Positions 25,851 to 33,361 of a DNA stretch of 34,620 nt are shown here, one piece after another. Position 1 is the first letter of the stretch. Every line of letters begins with the position of its first letter. Below the pieces are notes generated by a model. That model did not search any database. It saw only the letters and a list, made by a program, of their open reading frames with translations, and was not told the DNA's origin. The translations under genes were made by a program, and so were the position numbers. Source of the stretch: Bacteroidales bacterium (GTDB lineage Bacteria; Bacteroidota; Bacteroidia; Bacteroidales; UBA1556); the NCBI GenBank assembly GCA_027064095.1, contig JAMOQI010000032.1, positions 89,316 through 123,935 on the forward strand. Reading direction: 5' to 3'.

Positions 25851-27344
25851 AGAAAATAAAGTATTAATTCTATCGGTTCGATAAAGTTGTTTTTTTCGGT
25901 TGTACCTAATTCCTACTGGAAACAGTATATTTTGAATTTCCACCCTTTTGTCATAATCTTGTTTATCCCATGTTTTCAGTAAGTTAGAGCTTATTTTTGT
26001 GGAAAAATCTATCAGTTTATTAAGGTTCGATAATTTTATCTCAGGATTGTTGGAATCCTTCAAGATTTCGTTTTTCTCGTTGGTTAATCTTTTTAAATGC
26101 TTCTGATATATTTCTTGACTTACGCCTTCAAAGAGATATTTTTCTTCTAGCTTTTCAAGTTTGGTTTCGACATTTGCTAAAGAAGAACTTAACTTTTTTC
26201 TCTTCTCTTCATTCTCATTATTTAAGTCTGAAAATTTAGCTTTTAAATATGCCTTTAAAGGCTCTACGTGTTTCTTATCCACTTGCAGATAACTTAGAAT
26301 TTCTTTAAAGCTTTCATGAACCTGCTCTGCTCTCTGATTGTTCTTGCAACCAACAGTATTACATTTATAATAATATTCTTTATTTTTAGAAGCCTTATAA
26401 GCTGTCATTTTTCTACTACATACATCACAAATTATTAAACCTCTCAATGGTACATCTTCTAATTTCTTTTGTATTTTAATACCTTTTCTAGATATTGATT
26501 TATTGTTTAAAATATCATTTACCTTATCAAAGATTTTAGGGGTAATTGCTCTTTCATGTTTTCCCTCTATAACTTCATCAGGGATTAATGAACTTACAAG
26601 AAGTCCTGCATAGAAAGGATTTCTAAAAAGCTCAGACAGTCTTTTAGCTTTTATATGTAATCCGTATTTTTGGGTTTCTATTGATACTCTTTCGATTGTC
26701 CATTCATTTTTATAAATCCACAAAAAGGCACGTTTTATCATCTTGCCTTTATCATCTAATATTAAATTGGCTTTATCTGCTGTAGCTCCTTTATTTGTAT
26801 TGATATATCCAACAGGAGGATTAGTACACCAATATCCATTCCTGAGCTTCTCACGCATTCCTGTAACGGTTTTATCTCTACGCATGGCGTTATCAAATTC
26901 CGAAAACATATAGTAAAGATTTTCTTGAAATGCTCCTGATGGTTTACTGGTATCAACTTCTTGTGATACTGATACGGTATGAATCCCACGCTTTTTAAGA
27001 TTAGAGCTTATATAGGCTGCATTTGCTCCTGTTCTTGAAAATCTATCATAGGAATATACTATTATATAGGAAATGTTTTTTCGCCTACTAAGGAAATTCA
27101 ACATTTTAGTAAATTCCTTTCTTTCATCGCTTTGAGCACTTTCATAAGTGCCTCCAAAATATTCAACAACATTTAGATTCTTTCTGTTTGCATATTCATC
27201 ACAATACTTTAATTGTGTATCTAAACTAGCATTGTCTTCTGATTGTTCTTTAGTGGATACTCGTGTATAAACAACAGCATTATTTGTCGTTATTTTTGTT
27301 TTCTTCGTTTTTGCGTATTTGTTGTATTGTTCTACTGTATCCAT
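25734..27344 (-). CDS. Large serine recombinase / integrase
   Basis: Site-specific recombinase that should integrate and excise this element. The 536-residue protein has the resolvase catalytic domain (about residues 22-170) with nucleophile Ser30 in VYTRVSTKEQ and the arginine motif YDRFSRTG, then the recombinase DNA-binding domain (about 175-290, starting NPPVGYINT), a zinc ribbon (CDVC at about 305, then CNTVGC) and a long coiled-coil segment (about 355-430), the normal large-serine-integrase order. The end is odd: residues after about 515 are encoded by the tRNA terminator and tRNA-Arg in antisense, so the stop depends on the insertion site and the C-terminus may differ in the excised form. 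The start codon follows the 60-residue gene by 1 bp, implying coupled translation. Confidence 0.92.
   Translation of the reverse strand: MDTVEQYNKYAKTKKTKITTNNAVVYTRVSTKEQSEDNASLDTQLKYCDEYANRKNLNVVEYFGGTYESAQSDERKEFTKMLNFLSRRKNISYIIVYSYDRFSRTGANAAYISSNLKKRGIHTVSVSQEVDTSKPSGAFQENLYYMFSEFDNAMRRDKTVTGMREKLRNGYWCTNPPVGYINTNKGATADKANLILDDKGKMIKRAFLWIYKNEWTIERVSIETQKYGLHIKAKRLSELFRNPFYAGLLVSSLIPDEVIEGKHERAITPKIFDKVNDILNNKSISRKGIKIQKKLEDVPLRGLIICDVCSRKMTAYKASKNKEYYYKCNTVGCKNNQRAEQVHESFKEILSYLQVDKKHVEPLKAYLKAKFSDLNNENEEKRKKLSSSLANVETKLEKLEEKYLFEGVSQEIYQKHLKRLTNEKNEILKDSNNPEIKLSNLNKLIDFSTKISSNLLKTWDKQDYDKRVEIQNILFPVGIRYNRKKQLYRTDRINTLFSSNTLFSESYKGDKKSGNLILNEKSASVPPTRLELVSRV
25775..25815 (+). terminator. 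Terminator of tRNA-Arg
   Basis: Stem 25,775-25,789 with 25,795-25,809 (AAGCGGA and TCTCAT pair perfectly with a 2-base T-T mismatch between), 5-base loop, then a T run. It works only on the plus strand. It lies inside the antisense 3' end of the recombinase frame. Confidence 0.85.
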
Positions 27345-27345
27345 A

Positions 27346-27528
27346 TTATTTTGTTTTTAAGATTTCTTTTTGAAAGCAATCATATATTATTGATGAGAAA
27401 GCGTCATACGATTTTAATAATTCGTTGGCTTCATCGTCACTAATATTCTCAAATCCTTCAAATATTTTTAGCTTTTCTATTGTAAATCTCTCTTTTTCGT
27501 TACTATCGTTTAATATTTCGTTACTCAT
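27346..27528 (-). CDS. Small acidic protein coupled to the recombinase
   Basis: A 60-residue acidic, helical protein: SNEILNDSNEKERFTIEK at the start, then a conserved-looking core IFEGFENISDDEANELLKSY. Small proteins with a similar GFENISDEEA core are, as far as I recall, found beside recombinases in Bacteroidota; I could not check this. The TAA stop is separated from the recombinase ATG by one base, so translation is coupled and a role as recombination directionality factor or regulator is plausible but not shown. Its first codons contain two copies of the AACGAAA motif of the nearby array (read as Asn-Glu). Confidence 0.75.
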   Translation of the reverse strand: MSNEILNDSNEKERFTIEKLKIFEGFENISDDEANELLKSYDAFSSIIYDCFQKEILKTK

Positions 27529-27573
27529 TTAGTGTAAATAAGAGCACATATCTGTTTTTGATTCGGTGCTCAT
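27529..27573 (-). CDS. Possible 14-residue leader peptide
   Basis: An ATG frame encoding MSTESKTDMCSYLH whose TAA stop touches the ATG of the 60-residue gene. The close junction suggests coupled initiation, but a frame this short may be chance. Its start codon lies in the GTGCTC arm of an inverted repeat, so a fold could control initiation. Confidence 0.25.
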   Translation of the reverse strand: MSTESKTDMCSYLH

Positions 27574-27647
27574 ACTAAATAGTCCTGTTTATCAGGAGTG
27601 TTACCATGCTTTCGTTAAATATCGTTAACGAAAAGAGAAACGAAAGC
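27542..27647. repeat. Cluster of three inverted repeats upstream of the recombinase operon
   Basis: Three dyads lie in 106 bp: GAGCAC/GTGCTC (27,542-27,547 and 27,566-27,571), TCCTG/CAGGA (27,583-27,587 and 27,593-27,597) and GCTTTCGTT/AACGAAAGC (27,608-27,616 and 27,639-27,647), the last enclosing the palindrome CGTTAACG at 27,623-27,630. The last dyad is built from the array motif. The position fits an operator or recombination accessory site for the recombinase operon. Confidence 0.6.
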
Positions 27648-27661
27648 TTGGATTGGTTTTA

Positions 27662-27760
27662 CTATTCTTTGTTTTCATTACCTAAACTTTGTAAAATATC
27701 ACCTGTAATGCGAGCAAAGCCCTCAAGTTTATTTTTAGACTTTATAACAATTAAAATCAT
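27662..27760 (-). CDS. Possible 32-residue small protein
   Basis: A frame starting MILIVIKSKNKLEGFARI and ending in NENKE. It overlaps the preceding 17-residue frame through ATGA, so the two might be coupled, or might be one gene broken by a frameshift (joined, about 48 residues). The helical KLEGFARITGDILQSLG stretch looks protein-like, but there is no independent support. Confidence 0.3.
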   Translation of the reverse strand: MILIVIKSKNKLEGFARITGDILQSLGNENKE

Positions 27761-27810
27761 ATGTCAGGATTTATCTTTTTCCGTTTATCTGCGTTATTTT
27801 TATTATCCAT
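27757..27810 (-). CDS. Possible 17-residue small frame upstream of the 32-residue one
   Basis: A short basic frame (MDNKNNADKRKKINPDI) beginning 69 bp after the stop of the coiled-coil gene. Its start codon is in the right-hand position of a perfect hairpin (27,808-27,823), and its TGA overlaps the next ATG. Coding status is uncertain. Confidence 0.2.
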   Translation of the reverse strand: MDNKNNADKRKKINPDI

Positions 27811-27823
27811 AGCTACGGCTATG
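27808..27823. other. Perfect hairpin with a UACG tetraloop
   Basis: CATAGC and GCTATG pair over 6 bp around TACG. On the plus strand this is a C(UACG)G loop, one of the very stable UNCG tetraloops. No U run follows in either direction, so it is not a normal terminator. Confidence 0.5.
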
Positions 27824-27879
27824 CAAAAGAAAAATGCCTAGGTAAACAAAAAAATATTAAATCCCGACTCTATATGACT

Positions 27880-28482
27880 TCAATCATTATAAAATCTATT
27901 GGATTCAATGGTTCTATGTAATTCTGCTATTTTTTTGTTTTGTTCTTTTACTTTTGACTCAAGAAGCTCTATTTCGTTGTCGGTTTTTGCTAAAATTTTA
28001 TCTTTCTGCTCTAATTCTATTCTTAGCTCATTCAGTTCTCGTTCTCTTCTTACTTCCTCTAATCGTTTGCTGACTATGCTTTCGATATATTCTGCACGCT
28101 GTGCTTCAAAACCTGAATTATCGTTGTTTTCGTTTCCTTTTTCGTTAGCTTTTCCGTGTCTTTCGTTAAATGTTTCGTTTCTATTATCGTTATTTTCGTT
28201 TACGAAATGGGGAGATGTGTTATAATTGTATTTGTGCCGTTCCTTTATACCATTAGTTATAATCTCGACTTCGACTATTTCAGGATTATGAAAAATGATT
28301 TTTCGTTCAATCTTAAAAAGTGATTTTCGATCTTGGAGAAGAATAACGGCAGTTTTGTGGTTGGTATTCATGAAATACACGGATACCTTAACGGTATTAT
28401 TACCTTTTGCATACCTTTTATCCAAATTGTAAGCTCTGCCTTTGATGTACCTAATAAACTCTTCTAATCCTCTTATATGCAT
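27880..28482 (-). CDS. Coiled-coil protein of unknown family, candidate binder of the TTTCGT repeats
   Basis: A 200-residue protein of three parts: a basic alpha/beta N-terminal domain (about residues 1-90, starting MHIRGLEEFIRYIKG), a low-complexity linker of repeated Asn-Glu (about 95-122), and a long charged coiled coil (about 128-195). No family is recognised. The linker is encoded by repeats of AACGAAA, the same motif that fills the 1.3-kb array directly upstream of this gene, with the copies spaced 9 or 12 bp apart. A TACCTTTG box lies 48 bp before the ATG, between the array and the gene, so the array could control this gene or be its target. Basic domain plus coiled coil would suit a DNA-binding oligomer (Rep-like, ParB-like or nucleoid-like); this is inference from position and shape. 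Confidence 0.7.
   Translation of the reverse strand: MHIRGLEEFIRYIKGRAYNLDKRYAKGNNTVKVSVYFMNTNHKTAVILLQDRKSLFKIERKIIFHNPEIVEVEIITNGIKERHKYNYNTSPHFVNENNDNRNETFNERHGKANEKGNENNDNSGFEAQRAEYIESIVSKRLEEVRRERELNELRIELEQKDKILAKTDNEIELLESKVKEQNKKIAELHRTIESNRFYND
28122..28203. repeat. TTTCGTT repeats inside the coiled-coil gene
   Basis: On the plus strand five TTTCGTT copies start at 28,128, 28,140, 28,161, 28,173 and 28,194, with weaker copies between (ATCGTT, CCGTG, ATCGTT). The CG steps lie at 28,122, 28,131, 28,143, 28,155, 28,164, 28,176, 28,188 and 28,197, spacings of 9, 12, 12, 9, 12, 12, 9 bp. Each is read on the minus strand as Asn-Glu or a variant. Confidence 0.8.
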
Positions 28483-28529
28483 ATTCTAATTACTATTTTT
28501 AAAACTTTGCAGGGGTTTCTGATTTGGTT

Positions 28530-28537
28530 GCAAAGGT
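28530..28537 (-). promoter_or_regulatory. -7 box TACCTTTG of the coiled-coil gene
   Basis: This is an exact TAnnTTTG on the minus strand, 47 bp before the ATG at 28,482, just outside the first repeat of the array. It sits beside a TTTGCA/TGCAAA inverted repeat (28,505-28,510 and 28,528-28,533). No TTG is found at -33. Confidence 0.5.
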
Positions 28538-28559
28538 ATAAACTTTCAGCTATATGTGT

Positions 28560-29861
28560 TTTCGTTGGTAATTACTAGGCATTTCGTGTATTTTCGTCAG
28601 TTTTCGTTAGCTTATCGTTGTTTTCGTTTATTGCTGATACCTTTATACATTGGGTTTTATAGCTTCTTCAATTGGAAATCTAGCGTTTTACCAAATCGTT
28701 AGTTTCGTTAAAAAACGAAATTATTTCGTCGGTTTTTCGGGAACGATAATTCTTGTAATCTGCTTAAATTACGTGCTTATTGTTTAAGCCTATTAACTAC
28801 AATGAGTTTACAGCCTCTCTAGTTGACTTCTACTTTATATTGAAAATCGCTAGTTTCGTTTATTTTCGTCGGTTTTCGTTTCTGGTTTCGTTAGGTTTTC
28901 GTTGTTTTCGTTTACCGCTGACACTGTTATATATTGGGCTTTATAGCTTCTATACTAATTGGAAATTGAGTGTTTTGTCAAATCGTTAGTTTCGTTAAAT
29001 AACGGAATTATTTCGTTGGTTTTTCGGGAGCGATAATTCTTGTAATCTCCTTAAATTACGTGCTTATTGTTTAAGCCTATTATCTACAATGAGTTGATAG
29101 CCTCTTTAGATGATTTCTACCTTAGATGGAAAATAGTTAGTTTCGTTTATTTTCGTCGGATTTCGTTTTTGGTTTCGTTTCTGGTTTCGTTAGGTAATCG
29201 TTGCTTTCGTTTACCGCTGACACATTCATACATTGAGCTTTATAGCTTTTCAAATTGAAGATACAGTGTTTTACCAAATTATCAGTTTCGTTAAAAATCG
29301 AAATTATTTCGTTGGTTTTTTGGGAGCGATAATTCTTGTAATTTGCTTAAATTAAATTACGTGCTTATTGTTTAAGCCTATTAACTACAATGAGTTGACA
29401 GCCTCTCTAGTTGACTTCTACTTTAGATTGAAAATCGTTAGTTTCGTTTTTTTTCGTCGGTTTTCGTTTCTGGTTTCGTTAAGTTATCGTTGCGTTCATT
29501 TACATCTAATATCTTTACATGTTGGGCTTTATAGCTTTACTAATTGAAAATATAGTGTTTCTACCAAATCGTTATTTTCGTTTTTCGTTTCGTTAGGTTA
29601 TCGTTGCTTTTATTTAACGCTAATACATACATTGAGCTTTAGAGCTTCTCGAATTAAAAATTAAGTGTCTTGCCAAATCGTTAGTTTCGTTAAATAACGA
29701 AATTATTTCGTCGAATTTTAGGGGGTGATATTTTTGAAACCTGCCTTAATTATGTGCTTATTGTTTTAATCCTATTAATTACAATGAGTTTACAGCCTCT
29801 ATAGATGATTTCTGTTTTAGTGGAAAACCGGTATTTTCGTTTATTTTCGTCGGTTTTCGTT
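28560..29861. repeat. Array of about 290-bp direct repeats dense in TTTCGT
   Basis: The gap between the coiled-coil gene and the pentapeptide gene holds no convincing gene but a degenerate direct-repeat array. Using ACGTGCTTATTG as the unit start, units run 28,771-29,057 (287 bp), 29,058-29,358 (301 bp), 29,359-29,751 (393 bp, with an internal partial duplication near 29,570-29,670) and a partial one from 29,752; a partial unit precedes from 28,560. Each unit has a conserved TTAAGCCTATTAACTACAAT stretch, a run of 4-7 TTTCGT copies, a GGGCTTTATAGCTT stretch and a small hairpin (TTTCGTT/AACGAAA, e.g. 28,703-28,720 and 29,685-29,702). About 35 TTTCGT copies in one orientation were counted by hand; under 1 would be expected by chance. 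Confidence 0.9.
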
Positions 29862-29890
29862 AGGTTGAGTTAAATAGGGTCTATATTGTT

Positions 29891-31528
29891 TTATCTTTTT
29901 CCAAATTTCCTAAAGGCTTGTACTGTTTGATAAATACCATAAGTAATAAATACTCTAGCAATGATATCAATAAAATAACTTAAACCTGTTGGATTTAAAC
30001 TAGAAAATTCATTAAAGCGATGTGTTGGCAATAGAAAGATAAAATAGCTTTTAAATACTTCACTTGTAGCAATCCAAAAACTATCAAAGGACACCCAACC
30101 CCAATCAAAAGGTAAATCCTTTACAGAAAAAAAATATAGAATGAAAAAGAATATTGAAATGGATATTGTGAATAATAAACCTTGTAACCAACTTAATCCA
30201 TAATTATTGGATATTTCTGATAGTTGAATTTGAGCCGACTCCTCATACTCTTTTCTTTTAAACAGAATAGCCAAAATAAACTTCTTAATAAAAATGAAAA
30301 ATAAATATATTGTAATAATCGGCTTTAATAAATATTTAAATATCTTAAAGACAGAGGAAAACCGACCGCATGTGAATTTAGCTTCATATTTTTGTTTCAA
30401 TTCTACATTTATTTCTGCATGATATGAAATCATTTCCTTTTGCTGAAACTCTAAAGAGTCAATTATATTATTCTCATTAACTAGTACTTTTTTAATGATT
30501 CTAAATGTTTCTCTCTTATTCTTATGTGGGATTTTTCCTTCTTCTGAAACACACTTCTCATACTCATCTATTGAATCTGGATGATTTACCGAACTAAAAA
30601 TATCTAAATCGGTATCAAAAAAGTTGATTTTACCATTATTATTAGCTAATGATAGATCCAACCCTTTTTCGAATATCGCATGTCTAAATATTAGAACACT
30701 ATCAATTAAAGAGTATGTAAAAAGAACATTTTCCTTAAAAGTACATCTTGAAAACACCGAGGTTGATAGAAAATCTGTTTTATAGAAAATCATTGGTCTA
30801 TGGAATTCTGAACCAAAGAAATCAATCAGATCCCTAAAAGTAGAATTAGTAAAAAGTGTTTCCCCAAAAAACTTAACTCTGTACATTTTTGATTTACTCT
30901 CAAAGATTACGTCTCTAAATGATACATAAGAATAAAATTCAGCTTTTGATAATTCGAATCTTCCTTCAAATTTAGTATAATCAAAAATGGCTTTTTTAAC
31001 TTTTAAATCTTTTAAATCAGCCATTCCTCGAATTAAAGCACTTCTCATTTTTAGACTAGGAATTGCATCACTCATTTCACCTGTAAAAGTAGCACCTTTT
31101 AGTATTATTGATTTGTCAACGGTTATATTACTTAAATCTAAATATTTACCTATAGAAATACCTTCAAGTAAAAAATCACTCAAAAAGGAAGCTCTACTGA
31201 AGGTGACTATCCCATTAAAAATACATAAAGAAAAATCAGCAATATCAGTAAATAATGTACCGTTAAAAACAACTTCCTCCTCAAATATGGTAGGTTCTAA
31301 TGTTTGATTATTTTCTGTGAATGCTACCTTTTTCTGAAATTTAACTTTATTGAAATCAACCTTTTTTTTGAATATGCATTTGCTAAAAACAACTTCTTTA
31401 GATATTGAATTACCATCAACATAGTCACTAAACCTAAACTCACAATTAAACTCATAATTTGTAAAATCAAATCCATTTTTAGCAATAAAATTTTTGATTT
31501 CTTCTTTATTATTTAGTTTATTTTTCAT
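29891..31528 (-). CDS. Pentapeptide-repeat protein with C-terminal membrane domain
   Basis: A 545-residue protein. Residues about 20-300 show repeated pentapeptide-type pattern with Phe or Leu at the centre (for example VVFSKCIFKKKVDFNKVKF and ADFSLCIFNGIVTFSRASF), expected to form a right-handed quadrilateral beta helix. A linker (about 310-380) leads to hydrophobic segments around 385-410, 440-462 and 515-538, ending in GIYQTVQAFRKFGKR, a tail seen in pentapeptide membrane proteins of Bacteroidota. The ligand or activity is unknown. It lies 75 bp behind the nuclease gene in the same direction, so they may be one operon. A membrane effector of a defence system is conceivable, but a structural or sensor role is equally open. 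Confidence 0.8.
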   Translation of the reverse strand: MKNKLNNKEEIKNFIAKNGFDFTNYEFNCEFRFSDYVDGNSISKEVVFSKCIFKKKVDFNKVKFQKKVAFTENNQTLEPTIFEEEVVFNGTLFTDIADFSLCIFNGIVTFSRASFLSDFLLEGISIGKYLDLSNITVDKSIILKGATFTGEMSDAIPSLKMRSALIRGMADLKDLKVKKAIFDYTKFEGRFELSKAEFYSYVSFRDVIFESKSKMYRVKFFGETLFTNSTFRDLIDFFGSEFHRPMIFYKTDFLSTSVFSRCTFKENVLFTYSLIDSVLIFRHAIFEKGLDLSLANNNGKINFFDTDLDIFSSVNHPDSIDEYEKCVSEEGKIPHKNKRETFRIIKKVLVNENNIIDSLEFQQKEMISYHAEINVELKQKYEAKFTCGRFSSVFKIFKYLLKPIITIYLFFIFIKKFILAILFKRKEYEESAQIQLSEISNNYGLSWLQGLLFTISISIFFFILYFFSVKDLPFDWGWVSFDSFWIATSEVFKSYFIFLLPTHRFNEFSSLNPTGLSYFIDIIARVFITYGIYQTVQAFRKFGKR

Positions 31529-31603
31529 AACGTTTAATAATTATCAAATTATCTAGACTCTTTATAGTTATTTGTACTTAAACTTTAAAAACACTTTTCT
31601 ATA

Positions 31604-33361
31604 TTATGATTTAGTATTGTGCTGAAAATCAATAGCTCTCCATTTATCAGGAAAATATGGAGTTCTAAAATAAATATGCGCTAAATCTTTTAAAAATGGA
31701 AATTGAGCATTGTCAGTCCTATAATTATATTCAAATTCATCCATTTTTCGCTTAATTTTATCTTTAAAATCCTTGAAACTCAGTTCTTCATTGAAATCAA
31801 TGTTCTCTATATTTATCGTTTTCAGTTTTAATTGTGACTGATAACCATCCAATACTGACTTTGAGAAAAGTTGCTCTTCTAAATCATTCTCCTCATCCTT
31901 AATCAGGTCTCTTGAAACTGAGTTTAATCCATGATGCGGAACAAATATTCCTAATTCAATATTGTTTGAATTAATAAACTTCTTCATGCCATAATATACA
32001 TCTTCCATGTCTAATATTGCAACAAATTCCATTAACACTGCAAGTAGTGGAGATGTTGAATCAGAATAAAAAACTGATTTCTCTCCAGTAATAATAAACT
32101 TTACTACATTTTCAATACTATTGCTAGCGTCAGGTAACCTATCATGGTTTTCTTTACCCCATTTAATATGAGCTAAAACATTATTTAGATATGCTTTTGC
32201 TTCTTCTTTTGCATCAAACTTAATTAACAATAGAAGTGTATCAATAATAGGAATGGAATGCATATCTAGTAAAGGTCTAGCAGACACGCTATTGCTATTT
32301 ATAAGCTTGACTAAATGCAGTTTGGCATTATCGTAATTAAACTTTGAATCAATGTGTCTATTAACATTTAAAACGAAACAATAATATTGTAAATATTCAA
32401 AAGTTCTCATAGCATATCCAACTTGCTCATATCTTCCTCCATGCTCTGAAAACAAACCATCTTTTAGAAAAGCAACATCAATGGTTCTATTAAAATATTC
32501 AGCTAAAACTTTGTAATAAAATAAGAAGCTTTGCATAAAGTAACCCATTACTTTTTTATCATTCTCCAGTTTATTCTTCAGAATCCAAAGCCAGAATCTA
32601 AGTATTGAATGGGTTAAATATTTTTTCGCAGTTTCAAAGTTATTTGATTTCTTCGCTTCAGTATATATGATAAAGGATATTAGTTTGAAAGACTCAAATT
32701 GCAACTTCCATTTCTTTGGAAATCCTCGTTTGGGAGAAGCCCAATCATACTTTGTAAAAAGGTAATTAATTAGTTTGACAAAATCGTTAGAAATACCATC
32801 CGAACTATTCAAATTTACTAACGTCCTATTAAAAAGCCTTGTTGTTTCCTCATCTACTAAAAGATAAGCACCAAACAAATTTTCATTAAATAGTTTTGTT
32901 AGCCTTGATATATCCCATCTTTCAAAAGAAATTTCATCAGTAGATAACTCAACAAACATTTCTTCCATGAGACTCTGAACATTCCCTTTTACAATACCAT
33001 TATGAACAACAACTATTATTAAGTTCAGCTTTTCAAATTTTGGATATGCAGAAATAAATTTCTTATATCTGGAGTTTAATAGTGAATTTGAAATTCCATC
33101 CCTTGAATGAAATTTTTTCTCAGTAATATTTCTATCATCACCTCCTTTTAATTCAAAATAGAATCTTTTTTTAATTCCATCTGTATCTTTACCAATTGCA
33201 ATAATATCTTTGCCATACTCTTGAAGGCCTAAGTATTCCGTTGGTTTTGTTAAAATCTCAAAGCCCATTGCTTCTAATAACATTGGGAAAATTCTATTTA
33301 GCTCATCCTTTTCATTTAATGATTCCAAATATTCTTTAACAATCATAGGGTTTATATCCAT
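31604..33361 (-). CDS. PD-(D/E)XK nuclease-domain protein, Mrr-like N-terminus
   Basis: A 585-residue protein whose first 100 residues have the PD-(D/E)XK nuclease pattern: helix with LLEAMGFEIL, then GKDIIAIG (Asp52), then RFYFELKGGDD (Glu70, Lys72). This resembles Mrr and related DNA-cleaving restriction nucleases. The remaining 480 residues are largely helical with no recognised domain, perhaps for target sensing. A TTG in frame at 33,364 would add one residue; the ATG at 33,361 is preferred since its A is the last base of the upstream gene's TGA, implying coupled translation. The pair with the upstream helical protein, followed by a pentapeptide membrane protein, looks like an accessory defence operon. 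The nuclease call rests on three residues and context. Confidence 0.7.
   Translation of the reverse strand: MDINPMIVKEYLESLNEKDELNRIFPMLLEAMGFEILTKPTEYLGLQEYGKDIIAIGKDTDGIKKRFYFELKGGDDRNITEKKFHSRDGISNSLLNSRYKKFISAYPKFEKLNLIIVVVHNGIVKGNVQSLMEEMFVELSTDEISFERWDISRLTKLFNENLFGAYLLVDEETTRLFNRTLVNLNSSDGISNDFVKLINYLFTKYDWASPKRGFPKKWKLQFESFKLISFIIYTEAKKSNNFETAKKYLTHSILRFWLWILKNKLENDKKVMGYFMQSFLFYYKVLAEYFNRTIDVAFLKDGLFSEHGGRYEQVGYAMRTFEYLQYYCFVLNVNRHIDSKFNYDNAKLHLVKLINSNSVSARPLLDMHSIPIIDTLLLLIKFDAKEEAKAYLNNVLAHIKWGKENHDRLPDASNSIENVVKFIITGEKSVFYSDSTSPLLAVLMEFVAILDMEDVYYGMKKFINSNNIELGIFVPHHGLNSVSRDLIKDEENDLEEQLFSKSVLDGYQSQLKLKTINIENIDFNEELSFKDFKDKIKRKMDEFEYNYRTDNAQFPFLKDLAHIYFRTPYFPDKWRAIDFQHNTKS

Noticed and set aside
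27606-27812. 68-residue plus-strand open frame
   Set aside because: It runs across the dyad and hairpin region, antisense to the micro-frames, has low-complexity content, and lacks any start-site support.
27899-28225. 108-residue plus-strand open frame over the coiled-coil gene
   Set aside because: Ser/Leu/Phe-rich antisense shadow of a coiled-coil gene; the minus-strand frame has a promoter box, a structured protein and a better start.
29719-29730. Second copy of the tRNA 3' end (attR)
   Set aside because: Only a GGGGGT match to the tRNA end was seen here; the flanks differ, so it is chance.
28560-29861. CRISPR array
   Set aside because: Units are about 290 bp, the motif spacing is 9-12 bp, there are no 25-40 bp unique spacers and no cas genes nearby.
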